The notes below the pieces were generated by a model, which ran no database searches, had not been told where the DNA came from, and worked only from the letters and a program-made list of their open reading frames with translations. This document shows positions 40,057 through 50,285 of a stretch of 64,000 bases of DNA, one piece after another. The DNA is taken from the NCBI RefSeq assembly GCF_005222845.1, contig NZ_STFZ01000013.1, forward strand, positions 31,154-95,153. Reading direction: 5' to 3'. The stretch's first letter is position 1. Each line of letters begins with the position of its first letter. Origin of the DNA: Rhizobium sp. FY34 (GTDB taxonomy: Bacteria; Pseudomonadota; Alphaproteobacteria; Rhizobiales; Rhizobiaceae). The translations under genes and the position numbers were made by a program.

Positions 40057-40779
40057 TCAGGCCGCTTCGCGGAACCTATAGCCTACGCCGTAGAGCGTTT
40101 CGATCATATCGAAATCGCCGTCAACCATTTTGAACTTCTTGCGCAGTCGCTTGATATGGCTATCGATCGTGCGGTCGTCCACGTAGACCTGCTCGTCATA
40201 GGCGGCGTCCATCAGCGCATCGCGGCTCTTGACCACGCCTGGGCGTTGCGCCAGCGAATGCAGGATGAGGAATTCCGTGACCGTCAGTGTCACGGCTTCG
40301 CCCTTCCAGGTGCAGGTATGGCGCTCCTGGTCCATCGCGAGTTGGCCCCGTTCCAGGGTGCGTGCAGCCTGGTCTGCTGTCGGTTTCGGCGCGCCGGGTG
40401 TCGCTGCGGTTTCGCGACTGCTGGCACGGCGCAGGATGGCTTTGACGCGTTCAACCAGAAGCCGCTGCGAAAACGGCTTGGTGATGAAATCATCCGCCCC
40501 CATTTTCAGGCCGAACAATTCGTCGATTTCCTCATCCTTCGAGGTGAGGAAGATCACAGGCAGATCCGATTTCTGGCGCAAGCGGCGCAAAAGCTCCATC
40601 CCGTCCATGCGCGGCATCTTGATGTCGAAAATGGCCAGCTGCGGTGGCCGGGCCAAAAGGCCGTCGAGAGCAGATGCTCCGTCCGTGTAGGTCTCGACCC
40701 GATAGCCCTCCGCCTCCAGTGCAATCGACACCGAGGTGAGAATATTGCGATCGTCGTCTACCAAGGCGATAGTCTGCAT
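40057..40779 (-). CDS. chvI: response regulator ChvI
   Basis: 240-residue OmpR-type regulator paired with ChvG. Receiver with acidic pocket VDDD at 7-10 and phospho-acceptor Asp52 ([10 protein letters not shown]), conserved Lys in FITKPFSQR, then a winged-helix DNA-binding domain ([16 protein letters not shown]). Start at ATG 40779 ([10 protein letters not shown]), the canonical N-terminus. First gene of the chvI-chvG-hprK-EIIA-ptsH cluster, divergent from pckA. Confidence 0.97.
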   Translation of the reverse strand: MQTIALVDDDRNILTSVSIALEAEGYRVETYTDGASALDGLLARPPQLAIFDIKMPRMDGMELLRRLRQKSDLPVIFLTSKDEEIDELFGLKMGADDFITKPFSQRLLVERVKAILRRASSRETAATPGAPKPTADQAARTLERGQLAMDQERHTCTWKGEAVTLTVTEFLILHSLAQRPGVVKSRDALMDAAYDEQVYVDDRTIDSHIKRLRKKFKMVDGDFDMIETLYGVGYRFREAA

Positions 40780-40961
40780 TCTGTCTGTCTCCGCCATTTC
40801 TACACGCATCCCCTGGATTGTGGCCCAGCCGGGCGATTGCCCGGACATGCGTCTCTTGGGGATAAAGGTGGAACAAATTGTGGCAAAGATAAAGAGCCAG
40901 GACTTTACGGTTCAACGAGCGCTGTCATTTATGTCGTAAACTGGCCCCCAGATGTCTGTGA

Positions 40962-41005
40962 TTCAACCGATTTAAAATAATCAAAAACTATTTAAATCGA
41001 TTAAT
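40962..41005. promoter_or_regulatory. two LacI-family-like operator half-sites before pckA
   Basis: TTCAACCGATTTAA (40962-40975) fits TTnAAnCGnTTnAA fully and TTAAATCGATTAAT (40992-41005) fits it with one mismatch; their CG centres are 30 nt apart, close to three helical turns. CGATTTAAA (40968-40976) and TTTAAATCG (40991-40999) also form a perfect inverted repeat. The LacI/GalR-family PckR regulates pckA in Sinorhizobium, so it is the likely ligand. The rest of the 327-nt gap (40780-41106) is AT-rich promoter DNA for both directions. Confidence 0.55.
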
Positions 41006-41106
41006 AGATTGATTTTGTTGGCTTAATTCATTTATATGCTTGCACTTTCCAAGAAGCGCCGCTAGCGTCTGGCCATACGTCAACGTCAGCTGAAGGAAAG
41101 CGCGAC

Positions 41107-42717
41107 ATGGAGCAGTACGGAGCACATAATCCGTCGAATGGCATTGCGGCCCTCGGCCTTGGTGGTGCTTCTCGCGCCAACTACAATCTGAACGAGAGCG
41201 AACTCTATGAGGCCGCGCTGCGTTCCGGCGAAGCGGAACTGACCGTGGATGGCGCTTTGCGTGCCGTCACGGGCCAGCACACGGGCCGTTCGCCCAAGGA
41301 TAAGTTCGTCGTTCGCGACGGCCAGACCGAAGACAAGATCTGGTGGGACAACAACAAGCCGATGTCGCCGGAGCATTTTGAGGTGCTCAAGCAGGACATG
41401 CTGGCGCATGCGGCTGGCCGCACGCTTTACGTTCAGGATCTGATTGGCGGTGCCGATCGTGATTATGCGCTCCCGACCCGTGTGGTGACCGAGCTTGCCT
41501 GGCATGCCCTGTTCATCCGCAATCTGCTGATCCGTCCGGATCGTGCAACGCTGTCGAGCTTCCAGCAGAAACTTACCATCATCAACCTGCCGAGCTTCCG
41601 CGCTGATCCGGCCCGCCACGGCTGCCGCACGGAAACCGTCATCGCCTGCGATCTGACCAATGGGATCGTGCTGATCGGTGGCACATCCTATGCCGGTGAG
41701 AACAAGAAATCGGTCTTCACCGTTCTCAATTACCTTTTGCCGGAAAAGGGCGTGATGCCCATGCATTGCTCGGCCAATGTCGGTCCGGCTGGTGATGCCG
41801 CCGTGTTCTTCGGCCTTTCGGGCACGGGCAAGACAACACTGTCTGCCGATCCGAACCGTACACTGATCGGCGATGACGAGCATGGCTGGGGCGAAAACGG
41901 TATCTTCAATTTCGAAGGCGGCTGCTATGCCAAGGCCATTCGCCTGTCGGCTGAAGCCGAGCCGGAAATCTATGCCGCCACCCGCCGCTTCGGCACCGTG
42001 CTTGAAAACGTGGTGATGGACGAAAACCGCGTTCCGAACTTCGATGATGCGTCGCTCACCGAAAACACCCGCAGTGCCTATCCGCTGCACTTCATTCCCA
42101 ATGCATCGGAAACCGGCCTTGCACCGCATCCAAAGACGATCATCATGCTGACGGCCGATGCCTTCGGCGTCATGCCGCCGATCGCCCGGCTGACTCCGGA
42201 ACAGGCCATGTACCATTTCCTCTCCGGCTATACCGCCAAGGTTGCCGGCACGGAAAAGGGTGTGACCGAACCGGAAGCCACGTTCTCGACCTGCTTTGGC
42301 GCGCCCTTCATGCCGCGCCACCCGACGGAATACGGCAATCTTCTGCGTGACCTCATTGCCCGCCATGGCGTTGATTGCTGGCTGGTCAATACCGGCTGGA
42401 CCGGTGGTGCCTATGGTGTCGGTCGCCGCATGCCGATCAAGGCCACCCGCGCGCTTTTGACGGCGGCTCTGAATGGCGAGTTGAAGAAGGCCGAGTTCCG
42501 CACCGATTCCAATTTCGGCTTCATGGTGCCGGTCGCCGTGCCGGAGGTGGATAGTTCCATTCTTGATCCGCGCTCGACCTGGGCCGATGGCGCCGCCTAT
42601 GACACGCAGGCTACCAAGCTCGTCAACATGTTCATCTCCAACTTCACCAAGTTCGAGAACCATGTCGACAGCAAGGTTCGCGACGCAGCACCCGGCATGC
42701 TGGCCGCTGCCGAGTAA
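41107..42717 (+). CDS. pckA: ATP-dependent phosphoenolpyruvate carboxykinase
   Basis: Gluconeogenic decarboxylation of oxaloacetate to PEP. The 536-residue protein carries the PEPCK signature [16 protein letters not shown] (P-loop about 237-244), [10 protein letters not shown], the substrate motif [11 protein letters not shown] and RRMPIKATR. Length is normal for the ATP class. AAGGAAAG precedes the ATG. Divergent from chvI; operator-like sites lie between them. Confidence 0.98.
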   Translation: MEQYGAHNPSNGIAALGLGGASRANYNLNESELYEAALRSGEAELTVDGALRAVTGQHTGRSPKDKFVVRDGQTEDKIWWDNNKPMSPEHFEVLKQDMLAHAAGRTLYVQDLIGGADRDYALPTRVVTELAWHALFIRNLLIRPDRATLSSFQQKLTIINLPSFRADPARHGCRTETVIACDLTNGIVLIGGTSYAGENKKSVFTVLNYLLPEKGVMPMHCSANVGPAGDAAVFFGLSGTGKTTLSADPNRTLIGDDEHGWGENGIFNFEGGCYAKAIRLSAEAEPEIYAATRRFGTVLENVVMDENRVPNFDDASLTENTRSAYPLHFIPNASETGLAPHPKTIIMLTADAFGVMPPIARLTPEQAMYHFLSGYTAKVAGTEKGVTEPEATFSTCFGAPFMPRHPTEYGNLLRDLIARHGVDCWLVNTGWTGGAYGVGRRMPIKATRALLTAALNGELKKAEFRTDSNFGFMVPVAVPEVDSSILDPRSTWADGAAYDTQATKLVNMFISNFTKFENHVDSKVRDAAPGMLAAAE

Positions 42718-42733
42718 CGTTCCACGTGAAAGA
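42718..42733. promoter_or_regulatory. weak parS-like palindrome after pckA
   Basis: CGTTCCACGTGAAAGA matches the ParB-site consensus at 13 of 16 (14 if the fifth position is free, as in Bacillus). It lies immediately after the pckA stop, 38 kb from the origin. Confidence 0.35.
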
Positions 42734-42735
42734 TC

Positions 42736-42770
42736 AAGCCGCCGGTCCATCTCGGGCCGGCGGTTTTCTT
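42736..42770 (+). terminator. intrinsic terminator of pckA
   Basis: CCGCCGG (42739-42745) pairs with CCGGCGG (42757-42763), extended by AAG/TTT, followed by TTTTCTTTT. Confidence 0.88.
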
Positions 42771-42809
42771 TTGGGTGCTTTTATGAAATAGAGGGCGCTG
42801 GAGAAGACC

Positions 42810-43244
42810 ATGGCCAGCGATCCCCTCGTCATCAACAGTCGAATCACCATCGCAGGATGGGAACTGACCGAACAGTTCGTGCTGGCGGGCGGCCCCGGCG
42901 GGCAGAATGTCAACAAGGTTTCCACGGCAGTTCAGCTTTTCTTCGACCTGATGGGCTCGCCTTCCCTGCCGGATCGCGTCAAGCAGAATGCCATAAAGCT
43001 TGCCGGTCGGCGCCTGACAAAGGACGGCGTTCTGATTCTGGAAGCGAACCGGTTTCGCAGCCAGGAGCGAAATCGCGAAGACGCCCGCGAGCGGCTAAAG
43101 GAACTGCTGCTGGAAGCGGCCAAGCCGCCACCGCCGCCGCGCAAGAAGACCAAGCCCACCAAGGGCTCCATCGAGCGGCGTCTCAAGGAAAAATCCGGGC
43201 GGTCGGACGTGAAGAAAATGCGCGGCAGGCCTGCCGGCGATTGA
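42810..43244 (+). CDS. arfB: alternative ribosome-rescue peptidyl-tRNA hydrolase ArfB
   Basis: 144-residue class-I release-factor-like protein (YaeJ/ICT1 family). The catalytic GGQ lies in LAGGPGGQNVNKVSTAV, and a basic C-terminal tail (RKKTKPTKGSIERRLKEK) can enter the mRNA channel of stalled ribosomes. It lacks the codon-recognition domain of RF1/RF2, in keeping with its length. GGAGAAG precedes the ATG. It converges on coaA. Confidence 0.93.
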   Translation: MASDPLVINSRITIAGWELTEQFVLAGGPGGQNVNKVSTAVQLFFDLMGSPSLPDRVKQNAIKLAGRRLTKDGVLILEANRFRSQERNREDARERLKELLLEAAKPPPPPRKKTKPTKGSIERRLKEKSGRSDVKKMRGRPAGD

Positions 43245-43342
43245 TCGGCGGGGAGGGCCGTTGATGCTTGGTGCGGCACCGACTGCCAGATTGTTCAGGA
43301 TTGATCGCCGGCCATGCATCTCGATTGCAGGCGATCCATCGC

Positions 43343-44338
43343 CTACAGTTTTCGCAGCGCCACGGTTTCGATGAAGTGATTACTGCCCTTGCGCAGGACG
43401 AGATCGGCGCGCGGCCGGGTCGGCAGGATATTCTGACGCAGGTTCTTCAGGTTGATGTTCTGCCACAGGCCTTCGGCAATCGCCAATGCCGCCGCCTCGT
43501 CGATCGAGGCATAACGGTTGAAGAAGGAATTCGGATCGCGGAATGCCGTCTGGCGCAGGCGCATGAAGCGCTCGACATACCAGTTGTGGATCTGACCCTC
43601 ATCGGCATCGATATAGATCGAGAAGTCAAAGAAGTCCGACACCATCGGCACGATCGTGCCATCGACAGGCAGCGTGCGCGATTGCAGCACATTGATGCCT
43701 TCGAAGATCAGGATATCGGGGCGATCGACCACGCTGTGCTCGTCCGCCAGCACGTCATAGGTCAGGTGCGAATAGCGCGGCGCCAGAACATTCGGCTTGC
43801 CGGCCTTGATCGCCGAAAGAAAGCGCAACAGCGCGCCAATGTCATAGCTTTCCGGAAATCCCTTGCGCTCCATCAGATTTTCGCGGCGCAAGACAGCATT
43901 GGGATAGAGAAAGCCGTCGGTTGTCACCAGATCGACCTTGGGGCTGGAGGGCCAGCGGGCCAGGAGTTCCTTCAGGATGCGGGCCGTGGTTGACTTGCCA
44001 ACGGCAACCGAGCCGGCAATTCCGATGACGAAGGGCGTCTTGACCTGATCGGAAAGGCTCAAAAACCGGTTGCGTTGCTGGAAGAGCAGTTGCGAGGCTT
44101 CCACATGGGCCGACAACAGGCGTGACAGCGACAGATAGATGCGCCGGACCTCATCCAGATCGATCGGATCATCCAGCGAGCGCAGGCGCTTCACTTCATC
44201 GGCCGTCAGCGTCAGCGGCGTATCAGCCCGGAATTTCGACCACTCCTCCGAGGTGAACCGGAAGAATGGTGAGTAATTGCCGGCAGGCGTGGTTTCAGGC
44301 GGGATGTCGGATTCGACACTCTGGCTGGCGATCGTCAT
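43343..44338 (-). CDS. coaA: pantothenate kinase, type I
   Basis: Commits pantothenate to CoA synthesis. The 331-residue protein has the P-loop GSVAVGKST at 109-117, followed by [12 protein letters not shown] and FEGINVLQ, all type I signatures. The N-terminal 90 residues match the family. Its start overlaps the hisE stop (ATGA), so it is translated as an extension of the his operon, a rhizobial arrangement. Confidence 0.96.
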   Translation of the reverse strand: MTIASQSVESDIPPETTPAGNYSPFFRFTSEEWSKFRADTPLTLTADEVKRLRSLDDPIDLDEVRRIYLSLSRLLSAHVEASQLLFQQRNRFLSLSDQVKTPFVIGIAGSVAVGKSTTARILKELLARWPSSPKVDLVTTDGFLYPNAVLRRENLMERKGFPESYDIGALLRFLSAIKAGKPNVLAPRYSHLTYDVLADEHSVVDRPDILIFEGINVLQSRTLPVDGTIVPMVSDFFDFSIYIDADEGQIHNWYVERFMRLRQTAFRDPNSFFNRYASIDEAAALAIAEGLWQNINLKNLRQNILPTRPRADLVLRKGSNHFIETVALRKL

Positions 44339-44658
44339 GTCGGCTGTCGGCTCGCCTTTTCCGTGAGGCCCGATTGGGCCGTGCGGCGTTGAAGTTCATC
44401 CATCACATCCTGCAACGGAATGCCGGCAATCTTCAATACGACCATAAGGTGATAAAGCAGATCCGCCGATTCCGACGTCAGGTTCTGGCGGTCGGCAGAC
44501 ACGGCGGCAATCACCGTTTCGACGGCCTCTTCGCCAAGTTTCTTGGCGGCTTTTTCCTGTCCTGCGGCCACAAGCTTTGCTGTCCAAGATGTCTGTGGAT
44601 CAGCCTTGGCGCGTTCAGAAACGATCTGTTCCAGATCACTGAGAGAAAACTGACTCAT
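44335..44658 (-). CDS. hisE: phosphoribosyl-ATP pyrophosphatase
   Basis: Second step of histidine synthesis. 107 residues of the all-alpha NTP-PPase superfamily; the metal-binding pattern [14 protein letters not shown] and [13 protein letters not shown] is complete. A stand-alone HisE rather than a HisIE fusion. It sits 9 nt after hisF and overlaps coaA by 4 nt. Confidence 0.96.
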   Translation of the reverse strand: MSQFSLSDLEQIVSERAKADPQTSWTAKLVAAGQEKAAKKLGEEAVETVIAAVSADRQNLTSESADLLYHLMVVLKIAGIPLQDVMDELQRRTAQSGLTEKASRQPT

Positions 44659-44667
44659 GGGATCTCC

Positions 44668-45456
44668 TCAGTCCAGCCGCATGGCAATGCCGTGATCGGC
44701 CATGTAGCGCTTCGCTTCACCGATCGAGTAGGTGCCGAAATGGAAGATGGACGCCGCCAGAACCGCTGTCGCATGGCCTTCGCGCACACCTGCCACCAGA
44801 TCATCGAGTGTTCCCACACCGCCGGAAGCGATGACCGGCACGCGTACGGCATCGGCAATGGCGCGCGTCAGTTCCAGATCATAGCCGACCTTGGTGCCGT
44901 CGCGGTCCATGGAGGTGACGAGTAGCTCGCCGGCACCGCGCTCCACCATACGCATGGCAAATTCCACCGCGTCGATGCCGGTCGCATTGCGTCCGCCATG
45001 GGTATAGATCTCCCAGGCGCTCACATTATCCTGGCCAATGCCTTGCGTGCGGCGGCGCTTGGCATCAATCGAGACGACAATGCACTGATTGCCGAATTTG
45101 TCGGCGGCTTCCGCCACGAAATCGGGATTATTCACCGCCGCGGAATTGATCGACACCTTGTCGGCACCGGCCAGCAGTAGCTTGCGGATATCGGATACGG
45201 CGCGCACGCCGCCACCGACGGTGAGCGGCATGAAGCAATGTTCCGCCGTCTGCGCCACCACATCGAAGATCGTGTCGCGATTGTCGGCAGAAGCGGTGAT
45301 GTCGAGAAAGCAAAGCTCGTCGGCACCGGCGGCATCATAGGCCTTGGCCGCCTCCACCGGATCGCCGGCATCAATGAGATCGACGAAGTTGACGCCTTTA
45401 ACAACGCGGCCGTCCTTGACGTCCAGGCAGGGGATCACACGGGCCTTGAGGGTCAT
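44668..45456 (-). CDS. hisF: imidazole glycerol phosphate synthase cyclase subunit
   Basis: Cyclase half of IGP synthase; uses ammonia from HisH. The 262-residue TIM barrel begins with [16 protein letters not shown], whose Asp is catalytic, and repeats the phosphate-binding motifs VGGGVR and ASGGVGTL characteristic of the two-fold half-barrel. Start overlaps hisA stop by 4 nt. Confidence 0.97.
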   Translation of the reverse strand: MTLKARVIPCLDVKDGRVVKGVNFVDLIDAGDPVEAAKAYDAAGADELCFLDITASADNRDTIFDVVAQTAEHCFMPLTVGGGVRAVSDIRKLLLAGADKVSINSAAVNNPDFVAEAADKFGNQCIVVSIDAKRRRTQGIGQDNVSAWEIYTHGGRNATGIDAVEFAMRMVERGAGELLVTSMDRDGTKVGYDLELTRAIADAVRVPVIASGGVGTLDDLVAGVREGHATAVLAASIFHFGTYSIGEAKRYMADHGIAMRLD

Positions 45457-46196
45457 GCTGCAACTCCCTTCGCCGCACGAATCACGGCCAAAGCTTCCGC
45501 CGGATCAATGCGTCCGTCGTAGAGCGCGCGGCCGGAAATCGCTCCTTCGAGCTTTTGCGCATCCGGCTCCATCATCCGCTTGATATCGTCGATCGAGGCA
45601 AGCCCGCCCGAGGCAATCACCGGAATGGCGACAGCATTGGCCAGTTCCAAGGTCGAGGCCCAGTTGATGCCGGCCAGAATCCCGTCGCGGTCGATATCGG
45701 TATAGATGATGGCGGCAACGCCGGCACCTTCGAATTTCTTGGCAAGCTCGATCACGCCAAGCTGCGAGGCCTCCGCCCAGCCTTCCACGGCGACCTTGCC
45801 CCCCTTGGCATCGATGCCGACGGCGACCTGGCCGGGAAACTTCTGGCATGCCTCGATGACCAATGCCGGATCGCGCACGGCAACGGTGCCGAGGATGACG
45901 CGGGCAAGGCCGCGCGACAGCCAGGCTTCGATATGGTCAAGCGTTCGGATACCGCCGCCCAGCTGCACCGGGTTCTTCGTCGCCTTGAGGATGGCATCGA
46001 CGGCAAAGCCGTTGCGGCTTTCGCCGGCAAAGGCACCGTCGAGATCGACCACATGCAGCCATTCGAAGCCCTGGTCTTCAAAGGCCTTGGCCTGTGCCGC
46101 AGGGTCAGGATTGTAAACGGTGGCCTGGTTCATGTCGCCCAGCTTCAGGCGCACGCATTGACCGTCTTTCAGATCGATAGCCGGGAAAAGGATCAT
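45453..46196 (-). CDS. hisA: ProFAR isomerase
   Basis: Isomerises the ProFAR intermediate of histidine synthesis. The 247-residue TIM barrel resembles HisF and starts [25 protein letters not shown] and [10 protein letters not shown] are the phosphate sites. One nt separates it from hisH. Confidence 0.97.
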   Translation of the reverse strand: MILFPAIDLKDGQCVRLKLGDMNQATVYNPDPAAQAKAFEDQGFEWLHVVDLDGAFAGESRNGFAVDAILKATKNPVQLGGGIRTLDHIEAWLSRGLARVILGTVAVRDPALVIEACQKFPGQVAVGIDAKGGKVAVEGWAEASQLGVIELAKKFEGAGVAAIIYTDIDRDGILAGINWASTLELANAVAIPVIASGGLASIDDIKRMMEPDAQKLEGAISGRALYDGRIDPAEALAVIRAAKGVAA

Positions 46197-46197
46197 G

Positions 46198-46848
46198 TCA
46201 GGGCTTCCAGCGCAGGAAATTGGAAATGAGAGCTAGACCCAGTGTCTGGCTCTTTTCCGGGTGGAACTGGGCACCGGCCGTATTGCCACGCGCCACGAAG
46301 GCCGTCATGGCGCCGCCATATTCGGTGGTTGCCACAATGTCATCGGGGTTTTCGGCCACCAGATGGTAGGAATGCACGAAATAGGCGTGCAAGCCGTCTG
46401 AACCGGTCGGGATGCCCTCAAAAAGCGGATGCGGATGGTTGAGCGTCAACGTGTTCCAGCCGATCTGCGGGATCTTCAGCGTCGGGTCGGATGGCGTCAT
46501 TTCCTGAACATCGCCGGGGATCCAGCCAAAGCCTTGGGTGGTCTGCTTTTCGAGACCACGCGATGCCATCAGCTGCATGCCGACGCAAATACCGAGGAAA
46601 GGACGGCCCTTGGCCTCGACAGTGTCAAAAAGTGCCTCTTCCATCCCCGCTACGGCTGCAAGTCCCCGCCGACAATCGGCATAGGCACCCACGCCGGGCA
46701 GCACCACGCGGTCGGCTGCGCCCACCACGTCGGGATTGTCTGTGAGCTCGATACTGGCATTGATCCCGGCTTCCCGCGCTGCCCGTTCAAATGCCTTGGT
46801 CGCGGAGCGCAGATTGCCTGATCCGTAGTCGATGATTGCAACGCGCAT
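46198..46848 (-). CDS. hisH: imidazole glycerol phosphate synthase glutaminase subunit
   Basis: Glutamine amidotransferase that feeds ammonia to HisF. 216 residues with the class I triad: nucleophile in [10 protein letters not shown], His and Glu in [10 protein letters not shown]. It begins [18 protein letters not shown]. Start overlaps the DUF2628 stop (TGATG). Confidence 0.97.
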   Translation of the reverse strand: MRVAIIDYGSGNLRSATKAFERAAREAGINASIELTDNPDVVGAADRVVLPGVGAYADCRRGLAAVAGMEEALFDTVEAKGRPFLGICVGMQLMASRGLEKQTTQGFGWIPGDVQEMTPSDPTLKIPQIGWNTLTLNHPHPLFEGIPTGSDGLHAYFVHSYHLVAENPDDIVATTEYGGAMTAFVARGNTAGAQFHPEKSQTLGLALISNFLRWKP

Positions 46849-47333
46849 CAGCGTCCTCCACCCATATCAAAAAGTCCGAGTGCCGGACCGTTGCGAAGAG
46901 ATGCCTGGCCAGGCGTCGAAAGTTTGGTCCAGTCCGTTACCGGCAAAGACGGCTTGACGGGGTCTGTTGGCAGGCCGGCAAAGAAAATGGCTTCGGCCGT
47001 GGCAAGATCCGGTGCCGTTACGACGCCGGCCATCGACCAGCCCTTGGCCATCAGGTTCTGCGCATGGATATGGCGTCCCTCAAGCCCGATCAAAAGGCCG
47101 ATTGCAACTTCCGACAGCGTGCCCGCCCAGAACAGGCCCGGTTGATCGACCAGCCAAGCTGCAAGGATCTGTGCCAAAAGGGCTGTCGTCCCGATCAGCC
47201 AGCAGCGGTGAAACAACAGCCAGAGACCGGGAAAAACGAAGGCAAGCCATGAAAACCGATCAGCAATGAACCGGGTCCTGCGGTGATCCCTGTCCGGTTC
47301 ACCTTGGGGTGTCAGGATAAGATAGGTGATCAA
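46848..47333 (-). CDS. DUF2628 membrane protein inside the his operon
   Basis: 161 residues, function unknown. Two to three hydrophobic segments ([45 protein letters not shown]) typical of DUF2628, then a soluble C-terminal part rich in Pro and Ser. Start taken at TTG 47333, which has AGGAGG a few nt upstream; longer readings have no such site. It separates hisB (22 nt) from hisH (overlap), so it is co-translated with histidine genes although nothing in it suggests that pathway. Confidence 0.85.
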   Translation of the reverse strand: MITYLILTPQGEPDRDHRRTRFIADRFSWLAFVFPGLWLLFHRCWLIGTTALLAQILAAWLVDQPGLFWAGTLSEVAIGLLIGLEGRHIHAQNLMAKGWSMAGVVTAPDLATAEAIFFAGLPTDPVKPSLPVTDWTKLSTPGQASLRNGPALGLFDMGGGR

Positions 47334-47355
47334 TTGTCCTCCTGACTGACTGACG

Positions 47356-47952
47356 TCAGGCCAGCGTACCCTTGGTTGAAGGCACGCGTCCCGCCTGGCG
47401 GGGGTCGATTTCGGTTGCCTGGCGCAGAACCCTTGCCACGGCCTTGAAACAGGTCTCGGCAATATGATGGTTGTTGGCGCCATAGTGGTTCAGCACATGC
47501 AGCGTGATGCCGGCATTCTGGGCCAGCGCATGGAAGAATTCCCGTACCAGTTCCGTATCGAAACTGCCGATCTTTGGCGCGCTGAAGGCAACGTTCCAGA
47601 CAAGGAAGGGCCGGCCGGAGACATCGACGGCGGCCTTGGTCATGGTCTCGTCCATGGCAAGATCGAGTGAGGCATAGCGGGTAATCCCGCGCCGGTCGCC
47701 GAGTGCCTTGGAGATCGCCTGGCCGATGGCAATGCCGGTATCCTCGACCGAATGGTGATCATCGATATGAAGGTCGCCCTGGCAGTCGATGTCCATGTCG
47801 ATCAGCGAATGGCGCGACAGCTGTTCGAGCATATGGTCGAAGAAGCCGATACCGGTCGAAATCTTGGACATGCCGGTGCCGTCGAGATTGACGGATACGG
47901 AAATGGAAGTCTCGTTGGTCTTGCGCGAAACAGAAGCGCGGCGCTCGCTCAT
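47356..47952 (-). CDS. hisB: imidazoleglycerol-phosphate dehydratase
   Basis: Dehydrates IGP to imidazole acetol phosphate. The 198-residue monofunctional form has the metal-binding histidine motifs [27 protein letters not shown] and [12 protein letters not shown]. First gene of hisB-DUF2628-hisH-hisA-hisF-hisE-coaA, divergent from hslV across 207 nt. Confidence 0.97.
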   Translation of the reverse strand: MSERRASVSRKTNETSISVSVNLDGTGMSKISTGIGFFDHMLEQLSRHSLIDMDIDCQGDLHIDDHHSVEDTGIAIGQAISKALGDRRGITRYASLDLAMDETMTKAAVDVSGRPFLVWNVAFSAPKIGSFDTELVREFFHALAQNAGITLHVLNHYGANNHHIAETCFKAVARVLRQATEIDPRQAGRVPSTKGTLA

Positions 47953-48159
47953 CTTGTCCACCGGAATGCTAGGGCTTTTACACGATCTGGCGCTCATATC
48001 AGCCGCGCCGCTGCCGTGCAAACGATTCCAGATCCACTGTGGTTGCAGGTGGTTCTTCTTGCCGGTTTGCAATCGCCAAAGCACCACTTACATGAAGGTC
48101 AACCGCCGGAATGGACCGGCATGAAGCAGGCCCCGGAACAGGGGTCCACAGGTGCAAAT

Positions 48160-48684
48160 ATGACGACAATCATTACCGTACGGAAAGGCGGAAAGGTCAT
48201 CATGGCCGGAGACGGACAGGTGAGCCTTGGCCAGACCGTGATGAAGGGCAATGCGCGCAAGGTGCGCCGCATCGGCAAGGGCGAGGTGATCGCCGGTTTC
48301 GCCGGTGCGACGGCGGACGCATTTACGTTGCTCGACCGACTGGAAAAGAAGCTGGAACAGTATCCTGGCCAGTTGATGCGCGCTTCCGTCGAACTTGCCA
48401 AGGATTGGCGCACCGACAAATACCTGCGCAATCTGGAAGCCATGATGCTGGTGGCCGATAAATCGGTAACGCTGGCCGTCACCGGCAATGGCGATGTGCT
48501 GGAGCCGGAACATGGCACGATCGCCATCGGCTCGGGCGGCAATTACGCCTATGCCGCCGCGCGTGCCCTGATGGATACAGATAAATCCGCCGAGGAGATC
48601 GCCCGCCTGGCGCTGGATATCGCAGCCGATATCTGTGTCTATACCAACCACAACCTCGTCATCGAGACGCTCGACGCCGAATAA
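48160..48684 (+). CDS. hslV: HslV protease subunit (ClpQ)
   Basis: Proteolytic chambers of the HslVU ATP-dependent protease. I start at ATG 48160 ([11 protein letters not shown], 174 aa) because removal of Met exposes the N-terminal threonine nucleophile and AGGTG precedes it. An in-frame ATG at 48121 would add 13 residues ahead of that threonine and would need processing. Motifs AGDGQVSLG and [14 protein letters not shown] are family-typical. hslU follows after 74 nt. Confidence 0.95.
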   Translation: MTTIITVRKGGKVIMAGDGQVSLGQTVMKGNARKVRRIGKGEVIAGFAGATADAFTLLDRLEKKLEQYPGQLMRASVELAKDWRTDKYLRNLEAMMLVADKSVTLAVTGNGDVLEPEHGTIAIGSGGNYAYAAARALMDTDKSAEEIARLALDIAADICVYTNHNLVIETLDAE

Positions 48685-48758
48685 CCTCCATAGTGATGGG
48701 TCCTTCGGGCCGGGCCTTTGCATGGCCGGCCGGTGATGGATGCCTTTAAGAGGATGAC

Positions 48759-50066
48759 ATGACCACTTTTTCTCCCCGCGAGATCGTTTCCGAGCTCGAC
48801 CGCCATATCATCGGCCAGAATGACGCCAAGCGCGCTGTGGCCATAGCGCTGCGCAATCGCTGGCGCCGCCAGCAGCTTGATGAGAGCCTGCGCGACGAGG
48901 TGATGCCGAAGAATATCCTGATGATTGGCCCGACAGGTGTCGGCAAGACGGAGATTTCACGCCGGCTGGCGAAACTGGCCGGTGCCCCCTTCATCAAGGT
49001 GGAAGCCACGAAGTTCACTGAGGTCGGCTATGTCGGGCGCGACGTGGAGCAGATCATCCGGGATCTCGTGGAAATCGGCATCGGTCTGGTGCGCGAAAAG
49101 AAGCGCACTGAAGTACAGGCGAAGGCCCACCAGAGTGCAGAGGAGCGTGTTCTGGATGCGCTGGTTGGCTCAACGGCCTCGCCTGCCACACGTGAAACAT
49201 TCCGCAAGAAGCTGCGCAGCGGCGAGATGGACGACAAAGAAATCGAGATCGAAGTGGCCGATAGCGGCTCCGGCATGCCGGGCTTTGATATTCCGGGCAT
49301 GCCCGGTGCCAATATCGGTGTGCTCAACCTGTCGGAAATGTTCGGCAAGGCCATGGGTGGACGTACGAAGAAGGTGAAGACCACCGTGCAGAAGTCCTAT
49401 GGCGAGTTGATTCGCGACGAATCCGACAAGCTGATCGATACCGAGGTCATCCAGCGCGAGGCGGTTCGTTCCGTCGAAAACAATGGCATCGTCTTCCTCG
49501 ACGAAATCGACAAGATCGCTGCTCGTGATGGCGGCATGGGCGCCGGCGTGTCACGCGAAGGCGTGCAGCGCGATCTTCTGCCGCTGGTGGAAGGCACGAC
49601 GGTTTCGACCAAATACGGCCCGGTGAAGACCGATCATATCCTGTTCATCGCCTCTGGTGCCTTCCATGTCTCCAAGCCGTCGGATCTTTTGCCAGAACTG
49701 CAGGGTCGCCTGCCGATCCGCGTCGAGCTGAAGCCGCTTACCAAGGAGGATTTCCGCCGCATCCTGACTGAACCCGAGGCAAGCCTGATTCGCCAGTACA
49801 AGGCGCTGATGGAGACAGAGCAGCTGTCGCTCGACTTTACCGAGGACGCGATCGATGCACTGGCGGATGTTGCCGTGCATCTGAACTCTTCGGTCGAGAA
49901 TATCGGGGCTCGTCGTCTGCAGACGGTGATGGAACGAGTGCTGGACGAAATTTCCTTCCACGCGCCGGATCGTCCCGGTACAGCCGTCACAATTGATTCG
50001 GACTATGTGCGCGTGCATGTCGGCGATATCGCTGCCGATACGGACCTGTCGCGCTATATTCTGTAA
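48759..50066 (+). CDS. hslU: HslU ATPase subunit (ClpY)
   Basis: Unfoldase that feeds HslV. The 435-residue AAA+ protein has Walker A GPTGVGKT at 57-64, Walker [12 protein letters not shown], an intermediate domain, and the C-terminal LSRYIL that docks in HslV. The internal HslU pore motif [11 protein letters not shown] is present. A degenerate parS-like sequence (13 of 16) occurs at 49184-49199 within the gene. A terminator follows. Confidence 0.97.
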   Translation: MTTFSPREIVSELDRHIIGQNDAKRAVAIALRNRWRRQQLDESLRDEVMPKNILMIGPTGVGKTEISRRLAKLAGAPFIKVEATKFTEVGYVGRDVEQIIRDLVEIGIGLVREKKRTEVQAKAHQSAEERVLDALVGSTASPATRETFRKKLRSGEMDDKEIEIEVADSGSGMPGFDIPGMPGANIGVLNLSEMFGKAMGGRTKKVKTTVQKSYGELIRDESDKLIDTEVIQREAVRSVENNGIVFLDEIDKIAARDGGMGAGVSREGVQRDLLPLVEGTTVSTKYGPVKTDHILFIASGAFHVSKPSDLLPELQGRLPIRVELKPLTKEDFRRILTEPEASLIRQYKALMETEQLSLDFTEDAIDALADVAVHLNSSVENIGARRLQTVMERVLDEISFHAPDRPGTAVTIDSDYVRVHVGDIAADTDLSRYIL

Positions 50067-50146
50067 TTCGTGGCGGCTGATTCGGGGAATGCGTGGCAAG
50101 CCTGCAACGAAAGGCGGGCTTGGCTCTGCCCTGACACGAAATTGAA

Positions 50147-50178
50147 GGGCGCGGGCTCGACTCCGCGCCCGGCTTTTA
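50147..50178 (+). terminator. terminator downstream of hslU
   Basis: GGGCGCGG (50147-50154) pairs with CCGCGCCC (50163-50170), loop of eight, followed by GGCTTTT. A moderate U-tract. Confidence 0.7.
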
Positions 50179-50285
50179 AGTAAAGCATCACGCGGATGAG
50201 CGCGGTGCATTTCTGTTGATCTGATTCGCCGTAATTACAGGGTCCCAACGGGCCGGCTTGTCAATGATCCCTGGGATACCCGATC

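Noticed and set aside
41086..42750. A 554-codon open frame antisense to the whole of pckA
   Set aside because: It mirrors pckA codon structure and resembles no family; the plus strand carries all PEPCK motifs.
48058..48090. Heat-shock sigma-32 promoter before hslV
   Set aside because: CTTGCC and CCACTTAC resemble the elements, but the spacing is about 20 nt, too long for RpoH promoters.
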